Shown: positions 7,083 to 15,232 of the stretch, piece by piece | Layout: each line of letters opens with the position of its first letter | Position numbering within the stretch: position 1 is the stretch's first letter | From: Spectribacter acetivorans | GTDB lineage: Bacteria; Pseudomonadota; Gammaproteobacteria; Nevskiales; Salinisphaeraceae | NCBI RefSeq assembly: GCF_031846305.1 | Contig: NZ_JAVRHY010000004.1 | Location: 62,001 to 126,000, forward strand | DNA: 64,000 nucleotides | Reading direction: 5' to 3' | The notes under the pieces: model-generated | What the model saw: only the letters and a program-made list of their open reading frames with translations | What the model was told of the DNA's origin: nothing | The model's database searches: none | Made by a program: the position numbers and the translations under genes

Positions 7083-10000
7083 CGGCCACCACCAGCGACA
7101 ACAATCCCGCCTACGCCGAGCTGCATTGTGTGTCCAACTTCAGCTTCCTGCGCGGGGCCTCACACCCCGAGGAGCTGGTCGAGCGGGCCGCCGAACTCGG
7201 CTACACCGCCCTGGCGATCACCGACGAAGCCTCCATGGCCGGCATGGCCCGCGCCCACGCCGCCGCCCGGCAACATGAACTGCACCTGATCGTGGGCAGC
7301 GAGATCGCCCTGACCGACGGCCCGCGGCTGGTCCTGCTGGCCACCGGCCATGACGGCTACTCCCGGCTATGCGGGCTGATCACCCGCGGGCGCCGACGCG
7401 CAGCCAAGGGCGACTACCAGCTTACCCGTGACGATCTGGCCGACGGTTTACCCGGCTGCCTGGCCCTGCTGCTGCCCGACACCGAGACGACGACCGAGAC
7501 CGCCGACTGGGTGACCGCGCGTTTCGGTCACCGCGCCTGGATTGCTGCCGAACTGCACCGTGGGCCCGACGACAATGCCCGCCTGCACGACCTCCGGGCG
7601 CTGTCGCACGCAGCCGGTCTGCCGCTGGTGGCCGCCGGCGGCGTTCACATGCACGCGCGTGGCCGGCGGGCCCTGCAGGACACCCTCACCGCCATCCGCC
7701 ACGGCGTGCCCCTGAACGAAGCCGGCCACCGCCTGCTGCCCAACGGCGAACGCCACCTGCGGGCCCGCAACGCCCTGGCCCGGCATTACCCCGCCGACCT
7801 GCTGGCGGAGACGCTGAACGTCGCCAGCCGCTGCCGCTTTTCCATGGCGGCGCTGCGTTATGAATACCCCGCGGAACTGGTACCACCCGATCGCATGCCG
7901 GCGGCTCATCTGCGCGCCCTGGTCACGGCCGGCGCCGAACGGCGCTGGCCGGACGGCGTTGCGGCGCCTATCCGACAGCGCATCGACGATGAGCTCGCCC
8001 TGATCGCCGAGATGCGCTACGAGCACTACTTTCTCACCGTGCACGATCTGGTGGCCTTCGCCCGCAGCCGGGGCATTCTCTGCCAGGGCCGCGGTTCGGC
8101 GGCCAATTCGGTGGTCTGTTTCTGTCTGGGCATCACCGAGGTTGATCCGGTCAAGCGCCAGATGCTGTTCGCCCGCTTCATCTCGAAGGACCGTGACGAG
8201 CCGCCCGACATCGACGTGGACTTCGAACACGAGCGCCGCGAGGAGGTGATCCAGTACATCTATGCCAAGTACGGCCGCGACCGCGCCGCCCTGGCCGCCA
8301 CCCTGATCACCTACCGCCCCCGCAGCGCGGTGCGCGACGTGGGCAAGGCACTGGGTCTGGGCGCCGACCAGGTGGATAGCCTGGCGAAGAATCTCGCCTG
8401 GTGGGACGGGCAGGAGGCCTTCGAAACCCGTATCCGCGAAGTGGGTCTGGACCCGGCCTCGCCCGTCGTCACCCGCCTGCGACGGCTGGTGGCCGACCTG
8501 ATCGGCTTCCCCCGCCATCTGTCGCAGCATGTGGGCGGCTTCGTGATCAGCCACCGGCCGCTGCATCAGCTGGTGCCGGTGGAAAACGCGGCCATGCGTG
8601 ACCGCACGGTGATCCAGTGGGACAAGGACGACCTGGAATCGCTGGGACTGATGAAGGTCGATGTGCTCGGCCTGGGCATGCTCTCCTGCCTGCGGCGGGC
8701 CTTCGACCTGGTGGCCGACTTACGCGGCGTGCGGCATACGCTGGCCTCCCTGCCCGCCGGCGACGGTCCCACCTACGCCATGATCCGGCGGGCCGACACC
8801 GTGGGCGTGTTCCAGATCGAGTCCCGCGCCCAGATGAGCATGCTGCCTCGGCTGCGGCCGGAAAGATTCTTCGACCTGGTGATCGAGGTAGCCATCGTCC
8901 GGCCCGGCCCGATCCAGGGCGGCATGGTGCATCCCTATCTGAAACGCCGGCAGGGGCTGGAGCCAGTCACCTATCCCGACGAACGCCTGAAGGGCGTGCT
9001 GGAACGCACCCTGGGCGTGCCCATCTTCCAGGAGCAGGTGATGCAGATCGCCATGGTCGCCGCCGACTTCACCCCCGGCGAGGCCGATGCCCTGCGCCGG
9101 GCGATGGCCGCCTGGAAAAAGCGCGGCGGGCTGGAACCGTTCGAGGCCCGGCTCAAGGCCGGCATGCGCGCCAACGGCTACGACGCCGCGTTTGCCGACC
9201 GCATCTTCGAGCAGATCAAGGGCTTCGGGGCCTACGGGTTTCCCGAATCCCACGCCATCAGTTTCGCCTTGCTGGTCTACGCCTCGGCCTACCTGAAATG
9301 CCACGAGCCGGCGGCGTTCGCCTGCGCCCTGCTCAACAGCCAGCCCATGGGGTTCTACGCCCCGGCCCAGATCGTCCGGGACGCCCGCGAGCACGGCGTG
9401 ACGGTGCGCGGGGTGGACGTTGGCACCTCGCGCTGGGACTGCAGCCTGGAAACCGTCGACGGCGGCGAGCCGGCACTGCGGCTGGGTCTGCGCCAGATCA
9501 AGGGGCTGGGTCGGGGCACGGCCGATCGCATACTGGCCGCACGTGACAGAGCCGGGTTCACCGACATCGCCGATCTGGTGCGGCGAGCGAATCTGGACCG
9601 GCGCGACCGCCGCACGCTGACCCGAGCCGGGGCGCTGGCCGGTCTGGCGGAACACCGCCATGCCGCCTACTGGGCGGCCCAGGGCGTGGCACCGCTACCC
9701 GGTCTGTTCGCCGACCACACGGCCAGCGACGACACCCCCGAGCTGCCCGCCCCCGCCGAGGGTGAGGATATCGTGGCCGACTACGCCAGCCTCGGCCTCA
9801 CCCTGGGCCGGCATCCGCTGGCGCTGATTCGCAACCGGCTGGCGCGGCTGCAGGCGGGCACGGCGGCCGATTTCGCGGGGCTGGACCACGACCAGCCCGC
9901 GCGGGTGGCCGGTATCGTCACCATGCGCCAGCGCCCCGGCACCGCGAAGGGGGTGATGTTTCTCACCCTGGAGGACGAGACCGGTCAGGTGAATGTCATC

Positions 10001-10174
10001 GTCTGGCCGCAGCTGGTCACCCGTTTTCGCCGTCAGGCGCTGGCCGCGCGGCTGCTGCTGGTCAGCGGGGTGATGCAGCGCAGCGGCGAGGTCCGCCACC
10101 TGCGCGCCGAACACCTGGAAGACCACAGTCCTCTGCTCGGGCGGCTGACCACCCGGTCCCGCGACTTCCATTGA
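7079..10174 (+). CDS. dnaE2: Error-prone DNA polymerase III alpha subunit DnaE2
   Basis: 1031 residues. It begins with the PHP domain in its DnaE2 form (YAELHCVSNFSFLRGASHPEELVERA), followed by the C-family palm/fingers with PPDIDVDFEHERREEVIQYIY and KVDVLGLGML. A helix-hairpin-helix region (LRQIKGLGRGTADRIL) and an OB-fold near residues 900-990 (GIVTMRQRPGTAKGVMFLTLEDE) complete it. It performs SOS mutagenesis with ImuA and ImuB. The start overlaps the imuB stop (ATGA); the frame is open further upstream only because of high G+C. Length fits DnaE2 rather than the longer replicative DnaE. Confidence 0.96.
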   Translation: MTATTSDNNPAYAELHCVSNFSFLRGASHPEELVERAAELGYTALAITDEASMAGMARAHAAARQHELHLIVGSEIALTDGPRLVLLATGHDGYSRLCGLITRGRRRAAKGDYQLTRDDLADGLPGCLALLLPDTETTTETADWVTARFGHRAWIAAELHRGPDDNARLHDLRALSHAAGLPLVAAGGVHMHARGRRALQDTLTAIRHGVPLNEAGHRLLPNGERHLRARNALARHYPADLLAETLNVASRCRFSMAALRYEYPAELVPPDRMPAAHLRALVTAGAERRWPDGVAAPIRQRIDDELALIAEMRYEHYFLTVHDLVAFARSRGILCQGRGSAANSVVCFCLGITEVDPVKRQMLFARFISKDRDEPPDIDVDFEHERREEVIQYIYAKYGRDRAALAATLITYRPRSAVRDVGKALGLGADQVDSLAKNLAWWDGQEAFETRIREVGLDPASPVVTRLRRLVADLIGFPRHLSQHVGGFVISHRPLHQLVPVENAAMRDRTVIQWDKDDLESLGLMKVDVLGLGMLSCLRRAFDLVADLRGVRHTLASLPAGDGPTYAMIRRADTVGVFQIESRAQMSMLPRLRPERFFDLVIEVAIVRPGPIQGGMVHPYLKRRQGLEPVTYPDERLKGVLERTLGVPIFQEQVMQIAMVAADFTPGEADALRRAMAAWKKRGGLEPFEARLKAGMRANGYDAAFADRIFEQIKGFGAYGFPESHAISFALLVYASAYLKCHEPAAFACALLNSQPMGFYAPAQIVRDAREHGVTVRGVDVGTSRWDCSLETVDGGEPALRLGLRQIKGLGRGTADRILAARDRAGFTDIADLVRRANLDRRDRRTLTRAGALAGLAEHRHAAYWAAQGVAPLPGLFADHTASDDTPELPAPAEGEDIVADYASLGLTLGRHPLALIRNRLARLQAGTAADFAGLDHDQPARVAGIVTMRQRPGTAKGVMFLTLEDETGQVNVIVWPQLVTRFRRQALAARLLLVSGVMQRSGEVRHLRAEHLEDHSPLLGRLTTRSRDFH

Positions 10175-10192
10175 CCGCTGGAAACGGCGCGG

Positions 10193-10582
10193 CTACAGCA
10201 GCTGAAACGCCATCATGCCGATACCGACCAGACCGCCGGCCCAGGCCACGGTGCGCAGGGTGTGCACGCCGAAGAAATACAGCGGTACGAACACCACCCG
10301 GGACCAGAAGTACACCCAGGCGCCCAGCGCGGTGGTGGCGTTGGCGTCGCCGGTGACCTGGACCAGCACCAGCAACGGCAGGGCCCAGATCGCGGTTTCC
10401 TTGAAGTTGTCGTTGGCCCGCCAGGCCCGGTTGAGAAAGACGTTGTCCGAGGTCGGCAGATTGTCCCGCGCGCCCAGCAGCGGCATCAGCCCGTGGACCG
10501 GAATGTTGCAGCCCGCCATCAGCAGGATATGGAAAAAGCCCAGCCCGAGGGTGAGCACGAATACGGTGGTTTCGACGGTCAT
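10193..10582 (-). CDS. MAPEG-family membrane protein
   Basis: 129 residues with four predicted membrane segments (about 5-25, 60-80, 87-105, 108-128). The motif RANDNFKETAIWALPLL, the later ALGAWVYFWSRVVFVPLYFFG and the C-terminal RTVAWAGGLVGIGMMAF identify the MAPEG family (microsomal glutathione transferase-like). Bacterial members of this short type have no established substrate. A strong AAGGGAGGGAA lies just before the ATG. It converges with dnaE2, the stops being 18 bases apart, and follows the THUMP methyltransferase gene on the same strand after 42 bases. Confidence 0.82.
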   Translation of the reverse strand: MTVETTVFVLTLGLGFFHILLMAGCNIPVHGLMPLLGARDNLPTSDNVFLNRAWRANDNFKETAIWALPLLVLVQVTGDANATTALGAWVYFWSRVVFVPLYFFGVHTLRTVAWAGGLVGIGMMAFQLL

Positions 10583-10624
10583 GGCGGTTCCCTCCCTTGT
10601 TGCCGCCCCGAGTATAGCCAGCGT

Positions 10625-11704
10625 TCAGAGACGTTCGAACACGTAGATGCAGGGCCACACACCGCTCATCTGGATCAACCGCCGGCGCCGCAGCCGGAAA
10701 CCACCGGCCGCGCGCAGACCACGGTTGACCGCCCCGCCGCGATCCGCCAGGAACACCAGCCTATGCCCCGGTGCCAGCCGGTCGGCCGCCAGCTCGAACA
10801 GGCGCCGATAGAAATCCGGAAACTTCATGCCGCGGCCCAGCTTGCGACCGAAAGGCGGATTGGTGACCACGGCGTCGAAGACGCCGAGATCGTCCAGCCC
10901 GGCGAGGCTGTCACGGCAGTCGACCCGGCCCCGGTCGGCCAGACCGGCGACCGCCAGATTGGCACTGGCCCCGGCTACGGCCCGCTCGTTCCAGTCGCAG
11001 CCAATCACTTCGATTCCCGGGGCCAGATCACCGGCTTCCAGCAGAATGGTGCCGGAACCGCAGAAGGGGTCGAGCACCCGCCCGGCGCTGTCCTCCTCGA
11101 TGCCGGCCATGCGCAGGGCCGCGTAGGCGATGTTGGCGCGCAAACCCGTGGGATGGGTCTCGACACGCGGATGCCGGTTGGACAGCGCCCGGTGCGGCAG
11201 CACGACATCCACGATGCAGCGCGAATCGATCACGTCCACATGTACCGCCGCGTCATAACCGGTCAAGTCCACCGACACCTGCCAGGCGCGGTTGATCGCC
11301 GCGCCCACGGCACGCATCACGTCCTCGCTGGTGAACGGCTGGTCTCCGCGCCGGATGCAACTCGCCCGGAAGCTGGCGGCGGTGGCCAGTTCGGGCAGGT
11401 CAAGTTTCGCAACCCGGGCGGCAATCTCGGCCAGCGGGTCGGGCCCGTCCGGCAGGTCGAACCGGTCAACCGGCCGGCGCACGTGATGGATGCTGCGCAT
11501 GCGCGGGGCCACCGCCGCCATCACGTCACCATCGGTGCCGGCCAGCACCCGGCCGCGCACGCCGCTCCGGCGGGCATCGAAGCCACCGGCCGGGGCGCCG
11601 GCGGCATAGCAGCGCTGGCGGAATTCGGCGATAACCACCTTCTCCAGACCCGGATTGGTGGTAAACACGCGCTGGCAGCCGGTTACCTTGAGGGTGTCGG
11701 TCAT
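10625..11704 (-). CDS. THUMP-domain class I RNA (guanine-N2) methyltransferase
   Basis: 359 residues. Residues about 60-170 resemble a THUMP RNA-binding domain (FRASCIRRGDQPFTSEDVMRAVG, VHVDVIDSRCIVDVVLPHRALSNR). The C-terminal half is a Rossmann methyltransferase with HPTGLRANIAYAALRMAGI, the SAM motif VLDPFCGSGTILLEA and the catalytic NPPFGRKLG. NPPFG points to base N2-methylation, as in TrmN/Trm14 and the RlmL N-terminal half. The protein is far shorter than RlmKL and has a single methyltransferase domain, so the target (tRNA or rRNA) is open. It is divergently transcribed from the HNH gene. Confidence 0.82.
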   Translation of the reverse strand: MTDTLKVTGCQRVFTTNPGLEKVVIAEFRQRCYAAGAPAGGFDARRSGVRGRVLAGTDGDVMAAVAPRMRSIHHVRRPVDRFDLPDGPDPLAEIAARVAKLDLPELATAASFRASCIRRGDQPFTSEDVMRAVGAAINRAWQVSVDLTGYDAAVHVDVIDSRCIVDVVLPHRALSNRHPRVETHPTGLRANIAYAALRMAGIEEDSAGRVLDPFCGSGTILLEAGDLAPGIEVIGCDWNERAVAGASANLAVAGLADRGRVDCRDSLAGLDDLGVFDAVVTNPPFGRKLGRGMKFPDFYRRLFELAADRLAPGHRLVFLADRGGAVNRGLRAAGGFRLRRRRLIQMSGVWPCIYVFERL

Positions 11705-11756
11705 GCCGCCAGCTTAACCGCTGGCCAACCGGCCGGGTCCGCGTCAGGATTGGAGT

Positions 11757-12074
11757 ATGGTCGAGCCTGATTGCTGCCAGCTCTGCGAACGCCGGGAGGT
11801 GCGGCTGACGCGCCACCACCTGATCCCGCGCCGCACCCATCGGCTCAAGCGAATTCGCCGCCGCTTCTCGCGCGACGAACGCCAGCAGCGCATTCTTTTC
11901 CTGTGCCGCCCCTGTCACAAACAGATCCACGCCGTGCTCGACGAAAAAACGCTGGCCGAGCGCTATCATGATCGCAGCGCCCTGCTCGGCCATCCGGACA
12001 TCGCCCGCTTCGTGGCCTGGATCGCCGACAAGCCGGGCGGCTTTGTGCCTAAGACCCATCGCCCGCGGAGATAA
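11757..12074 (+). CDS. HNH nuclease-like protein
   Basis: 105 residues containing a compact zinc-type HNH module: CCQLCERR near the start, the TRHHLIPRRTH core and CRPCHKQIHAVL. Two CxxC pairs bind the structural metal, and the HH and downstream H are the expected catalytic/metal residues. Basic patches (RLKRIRRRFSRDERQQR) fit nucleic-acid contact. There is no flanking methylase or phage gene, so a restriction role is not supported. GGAG lies only 2 bases before the ATG, so the exact start is slightly uncertain. It ends 2 bases before the MOSC gene and probably shares its transcript. Confidence 0.7.
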   Translation: MVEPDCCQLCERREVRLTRHHLIPRRTHRLKRIRRRFSRDERQQRILFLCRPCHKQIHAVLDEKTLAERYHDRSALLGHPDIARFVAWIADKPGGFVPKTHRPRR

Positions 12075-12076
12075 CC

Positions 12077-12757
12077 ATGGCTGATGATTCCGCTTCCATC
12101 GAATCCCAGGGCCTGTTCGTGGGCGACCTGCGCCAATTACCCGGCGTGGGCTCGCTTACCGGCATGTTCAAGCGACGCGCCGACGCGCCCGTCGCCCTGG
12201 CGCCCGAGGGGCTGGAAGGCGACCGCCAGGCCGACCGCACCCACCACGGCGGCCCCGAGCGCGCGCTCAATCACTACCCCGCCGAGCACTACGATCACTG
12301 GCGGCAGGAATACCCGGATCTGGCCGACCAGTTCGAACCCGGCCTGCTGGGCGAGAACCTGAGCACCCGCGGCCTGACCGAGGCGGACGTGCATCCGGGC
12401 GATGTCTTTGCGCTGGGCACCGCCCGCATTGCGATCACCCAGCCACGCTATCCCTGTTTCAAGATCGCCCGGCGCACCGGCATCCGCAACTTCGCCCAGG
12501 TGGTGGCGCAGGCCGGTCGTTCGGGCTGGTTGTACCGGGTGGTCGAGCCCGGCGAGGTCGCCCCGGATGACGTGCCGGCGCGGATCGAAGCGGCCGGGCA
12601 CGGATTCACCCTAGCCCGGTTGTGGAAGGTGCGTAATGACCCGGCGCCCGATCTCGACGAGATGGCCGCGCTCGCCGAACTGCCGCCGCTGGCGGAAAGC
12701 TGGCGGCAGGCCTACCGCAGCCGGCGGGAATACCTACTTCAGCGGGGCGCGGACTAG
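12077..12757 (+). CDS. MOSC-domain protein, YiiM-like
   Basis: 226 residues. The MOSC domain spans about 10-165, with EGLEGDRQADRTHHGGPERALNHYP, GLLGENLSTRGL and the molybdenum-cofactor Cys127 in TQPRYPCFKIA. A C-terminal 3-alpha domain follows (residues about 170-220, LARLWKVRNDPAPDLDEMAAL). E. coli YiiM is the closest recognised relative and reduces N-hydroxylated substrates such as 6-hydroxylaminopurine. The same activity is inferred here from fold and cysteine only. Confidence 0.82.
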   Translation: MADDSASIESQGLFVGDLRQLPGVGSLTGMFKRRADAPVALAPEGLEGDRQADRTHHGGPERALNHYPAEHYDHWRQEYPDLADQFEPGLLGENLSTRGLTEADVHPGDVFALGTARIAITQPRYPCFKIARRTGIRNFAQVVAQAGRSGWLYRVVEPGEVAPDDVPARIEAAGHGFTLARLWKVRNDPAPDLDEMAALAELPPLAESWRQAYRSRREYLLQRGAD

Positions 12758-12790
12758 AACCGGGAATTCAAAAAGGGGAAGTCTGCCTTA

Positions 12791-14416
12791 TTGATTTCGG
12801 TCCGGAAGCGGGTCTTCATAGGCCGCAGCATTCAGGATCGCCTTCACCCTATCCGAGCCCGAGACTCCCGCCCGCGCGCCGATTCCTACTACTGGCCGGT
12901 CCGCGGCCTGAACGGCCTGCTGATCATCACACTGGCCATCACCGGCATCGCGCTTGCCTTTGGGGCCGCCGCCACCGCCATCGGCTGGCAGCGGGCCCAG
13001 TTCCTGCTGCAGCGCGGCGGCCATGCCTACGAGCAGCTGGAGCTGCTGGCCCGGGTGGCCGGCGGCATCGACCGTTACATGGCCTCACTGGCCGCGCCCG
13101 GGGTCGACGACGAAGCCCGGCGCGACGCGATGAGCCTGCTGACGGCCTGGCATCAGTCCGTTGGTGCCGAGCTGGCGTTGCTCGAGCCTGCGGCCCGCGC
13201 TGACGAGCGCGGCGAACTCGATCAGATCGCCGCCATCGAGGCGCTGCTCACCCGCGCCGAGGAGGTACTACTGACCCGCCGCGAGCCGCTCTGGGTCACC
13301 CGTGAACACATCGAGCGACTACTCGACCAGGCAATCCGCGACGAACGCGCTGAAGTCCAAGCCAACGCCCGTCAAATGGCCGACACTGCGCGGGAAGCCA
13401 CCCTGCTGGCAGTGGGCCTGCCCCTGCTGGTACTGACGCTGGCGGCCGCAGTGAATCTGGGCCTGGTCGGGGCGATGCGATCACGCCTGCGCCGGCTGAT
13501 GCACGGGGCCGCGCTCGTCGGCGGCGGCCGGCTCGACTATCGCCTGCAGGACCGCACCCGCGACGACATCGGCCTACTCGCCGCTATGTTCGACCGCATG
13601 GCCGCCCGCCTGCAGCGCGACCGGCACCGGCTGGACAGCCTGCGCGCGGATCTGGCCAACCAGGTCGCGGCGCGCACCGCCGAACTGGAACAGCGCAATC
13701 GCCGGCTGCAGGCCGTCGACAACCGGCGCGAGCAGTTCTTCAGCGAGATTTCCCACGAACTGCGCACGCCGCTGACCGCCCTGCGCGGCGAGGCGGACAT
13801 GGCCCTGCGCCAGCGCGCGCCGGATACCGGGCAACTACGGGCCGTTCTGCAGCAGATCGTGGGGCTGGCCGACAGCCTGTCCCATGCCATCGAGGATCTC
13901 GTGGCCCTGGCCCGCTCGCGCAGCCGCGAACTGGCCTTCGTGCGCGAGGATCTGCAACTGGGGAAGATCGTCAGCCGTGCCGCGGCCGCAGCCGGCGCGC
14001 TCGGCCGGCCACGCGGCATCCGCGTGATCGGCCTGGCGCCCGGTCACGCCGTGACACTGCGCGGCGACGGCCAGCGCCTGCAGCAGGCACTGCTGACCCT
14101 GCTCGACAATGCCATCAAGCACTCGCCGGACGAGGGCTGCGTCCACATCGAACTGGATCACGACCTGCCGACCGGTAGCGGCATCATCACCGTCACCGAC
14201 CAGGGACCGGGCATGGCACCGGCCGAGCGCGAGCGGGCTTTCGACGGCTTCGCCCGTGGCGGCGACACCGGCGGTCTCGGCCTGGGGCTAACCATCGCCC
14301 GGCGCATCGCCCAGGACCACGGGGGCACCATCGAACTTGGCGCCGGCCCCGGCGGGCGCGGCACCCGGGCGGTACTTGTGCTGCCGCTGGCCGCAGCCGA
14401 GGTAGCCGCGCCATGA
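12791..14416 (+). CDS. Two-component sensor histidine kinase
   Basis: 541 residues. Membrane segments lie at about 38-66 and 203-225, enclosing an alpha-helical periplasmic sensor region. HAMP follows (RLRRLMHGAALVGGGRLDYRL), then the H-box with phosphoacceptor His322 (FFSEISHELRTPLTALRGE), N-box (LLDNAIKHSPDEG) and G boxes (DQGPGM, GLGLGL). The start is TTG at 12791, preceded by AAAAAGGGGAAG; no ATG exists before residue 97, so a non-ATG start is required to include the first helix. It overlaps the response regulator by 4 bases. The signal is unknown; the neighbouring PQQ dehydrogenase suggests an alcohol- or respiration-linked cue. Confidence 0.9.
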   Translation: MISVRKRVFIGRSIQDRLHPIRARDSRPRADSYYWPVRGLNGLLIITLAITGIALAFGAAATAIGWQRAQFLLQRGGHAYEQLELLARVAGGIDRYMASLAAPGVDDEARRDAMSLLTAWHQSVGAELALLEPAARADERGELDQIAAIEALLTRAEEVLLTRREPLWVTREHIERLLDQAIRDERAEVQANARQMADTAREATLLAVGLPLLVLTLAAAVNLGLVGAMRSRLRRLMHGAALVGGGRLDYRLQDRTRDDIGLLAAMFDRMAARLQRDRHRLDSLRADLANQVAARTAELEQRNRRLQAVDNRREQFFSEISHELRTPLTALRGEADMALRQRAPDTGQLRAVLQQIVGLADSLSHAIEDLVALARSRSRELAFVREDLQLGKIVSRAAAAAGALGRPRGIRVIGLAPGHAVTLRGDGQRLQQALLTLLDNAIKHSPDEGCVHIELDHDLPTGSGIITVTDQGPGMAPAERERAFDGFARGGDTGGLGLGLTIARRIAQDHGGTIELGAGPGGRGTRAVLVLPLAAAEVAAP

Positions 14417-15084
14417 ATCTGCTAATCGTCGAGGATGACCCACGGGTGTCGGACATGCTGCGGCGCGGCTTGGCCGCAGAGGGGTTCACGCCCGACACCG
14501 CCGAAAGCGGGGCCGCCGCCCTGGCCCGTCTGGGCAATGTGGACTATGACCTGATCATCCTGGATCTGCGCCTGCCCGACCTCGACGGCGTGCGGCTTTG
14601 CCAGCAGATCCGTGACGACGGCGACGTCACCCCGATTCTCATGCTCACCGCCCGTGACCGGGTGGACGACCGCGTGGCCGGGCTGCGCGCGGGTGCCGAC
14701 GACTACCTGACCAAGCCCTTTGCATTCGAGGAATTGCTGGCCCGGCTGGAAGCAATCAGCCGACGCCGGCGGGGACACCCGGCTGAACAATGCCTGCGGG
14801 TCGGGCAACTCACATTGACCCCGGACATGCACGAAGCTCGCTGTGGCAATCAGACCATCGTGCTGAGTGCCCGCGAGTTCGCGCTGCTGCACTGCCTGAT
14901 GGCCGGCGCGCCGCGGGTGCTATCGCGCACCCGCCTGCTGGAGCGGGTCTGGGGCCCGGACGCCGACGTTACCTTCAATACGGTCGACGTCTACATCGGT
15001 TACCTGCGCCGCAAGCTCGGTCAGTGTGACGCCCCGCCGCGACTGGAGACCGTGCGCGGCGTGGGGTATCGGCTGGTGGCGTGA
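14413..15084 (+). CDS. OmpR/PhoB-family response regulator
   Basis: 223 residues. The receiver domain has the acidic pair in VEDD, phosphoacceptor Asp51 (ILDLRLPDLDG) and Lys in LTKPF. The winged-helix DNA-binding domain (residues about 128-222) has SAREFALLHCLM, RLLERVWG, TVDVYIGYLRRKLG and VRGVGYRLVA. It is translationally coupled to the kinase (ATGA). Four 7-bp half-sites spaced exactly 11 bp lie immediately downstream, before the PQQ dehydrogenase gene, and are its likely target. Confidence 0.95.
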   Translation: MNLLIVEDDPRVSDMLRRGLAAEGFTPDTAESGAAALARLGNVDYDLIILDLRLPDLDGVRLCQQIRDDGDVTPILMLTARDRVDDRVAGLRAGADDYLTKPFAFEELLARLEAISRRRRGHPAEQCLRVGQLTLTPDMHEARCGNQTIVLSAREFALLHCLMAGAPRVLSRTRLLERVWGPDADVTFNTVDVYIGYLRRKLGQCDAPPRLETVRGVGYRLVA

Positions 15085-15096
15085 GGCGCTGATTCG

Positions 15097-15136
15097 TTCT
15101 CAGCGTTTTCCCATCTTCCTCTCAAGCCTTTCTCAG
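15097..15136 (+). promoter_or_regulatory. Putative OmpR-type regulator binding array
   Basis: TTCTCAG (15097), TTCCCAT (15108), CTCTCAA (15119) and TTCTCAG (15130). These are four 7-bp direct half-sites at an exact 11-bp period with 4-bp spacers, which is the spacing OmpR/PhoB proteins use. The array lies 13 bases after the response-regulator stop and 97 bases before the dehydrogenase ATG. That the upstream regulator binds here is inference. Confidence 0.6.
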
Positions 15137-15232
15137 GGTTGCTGCCCCAGTGTGGCCGGCAAGGCGTTCACAAAACCATAGCCACAAGCGCCGCGCGGGA
15201 GTCCATCAACGCGTTAACGAGGAGACCGATTC

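Noticed and set aside
10262..11770. Long open frames opposite or across real genes, for example 10262-11770 (+), 18727-20298 (+), 36462-38069 (-) and 47378-49108 (-).
   Set aside because: They lie antisense to recognised genes, lack family motifs and are rich in Arg/Pro/Ala/His/Gln as expected from high-G+C shadow frames.
11757..12074. HNH gene as part of a restriction or mobile system.
   Set aside because: No methylase, integrase or phage gene adjoins it, and it is packed against a MOSC housekeeping-type gene.
15087..15109. CGCTGA-TTCGTTC-TCAGCG-TTTT as a terminator after the response regulator.
   Set aside because: A short 6-bp stem and only four T. The same bases are better explained as part of the phased half-site array, though weak termination cannot be excluded.
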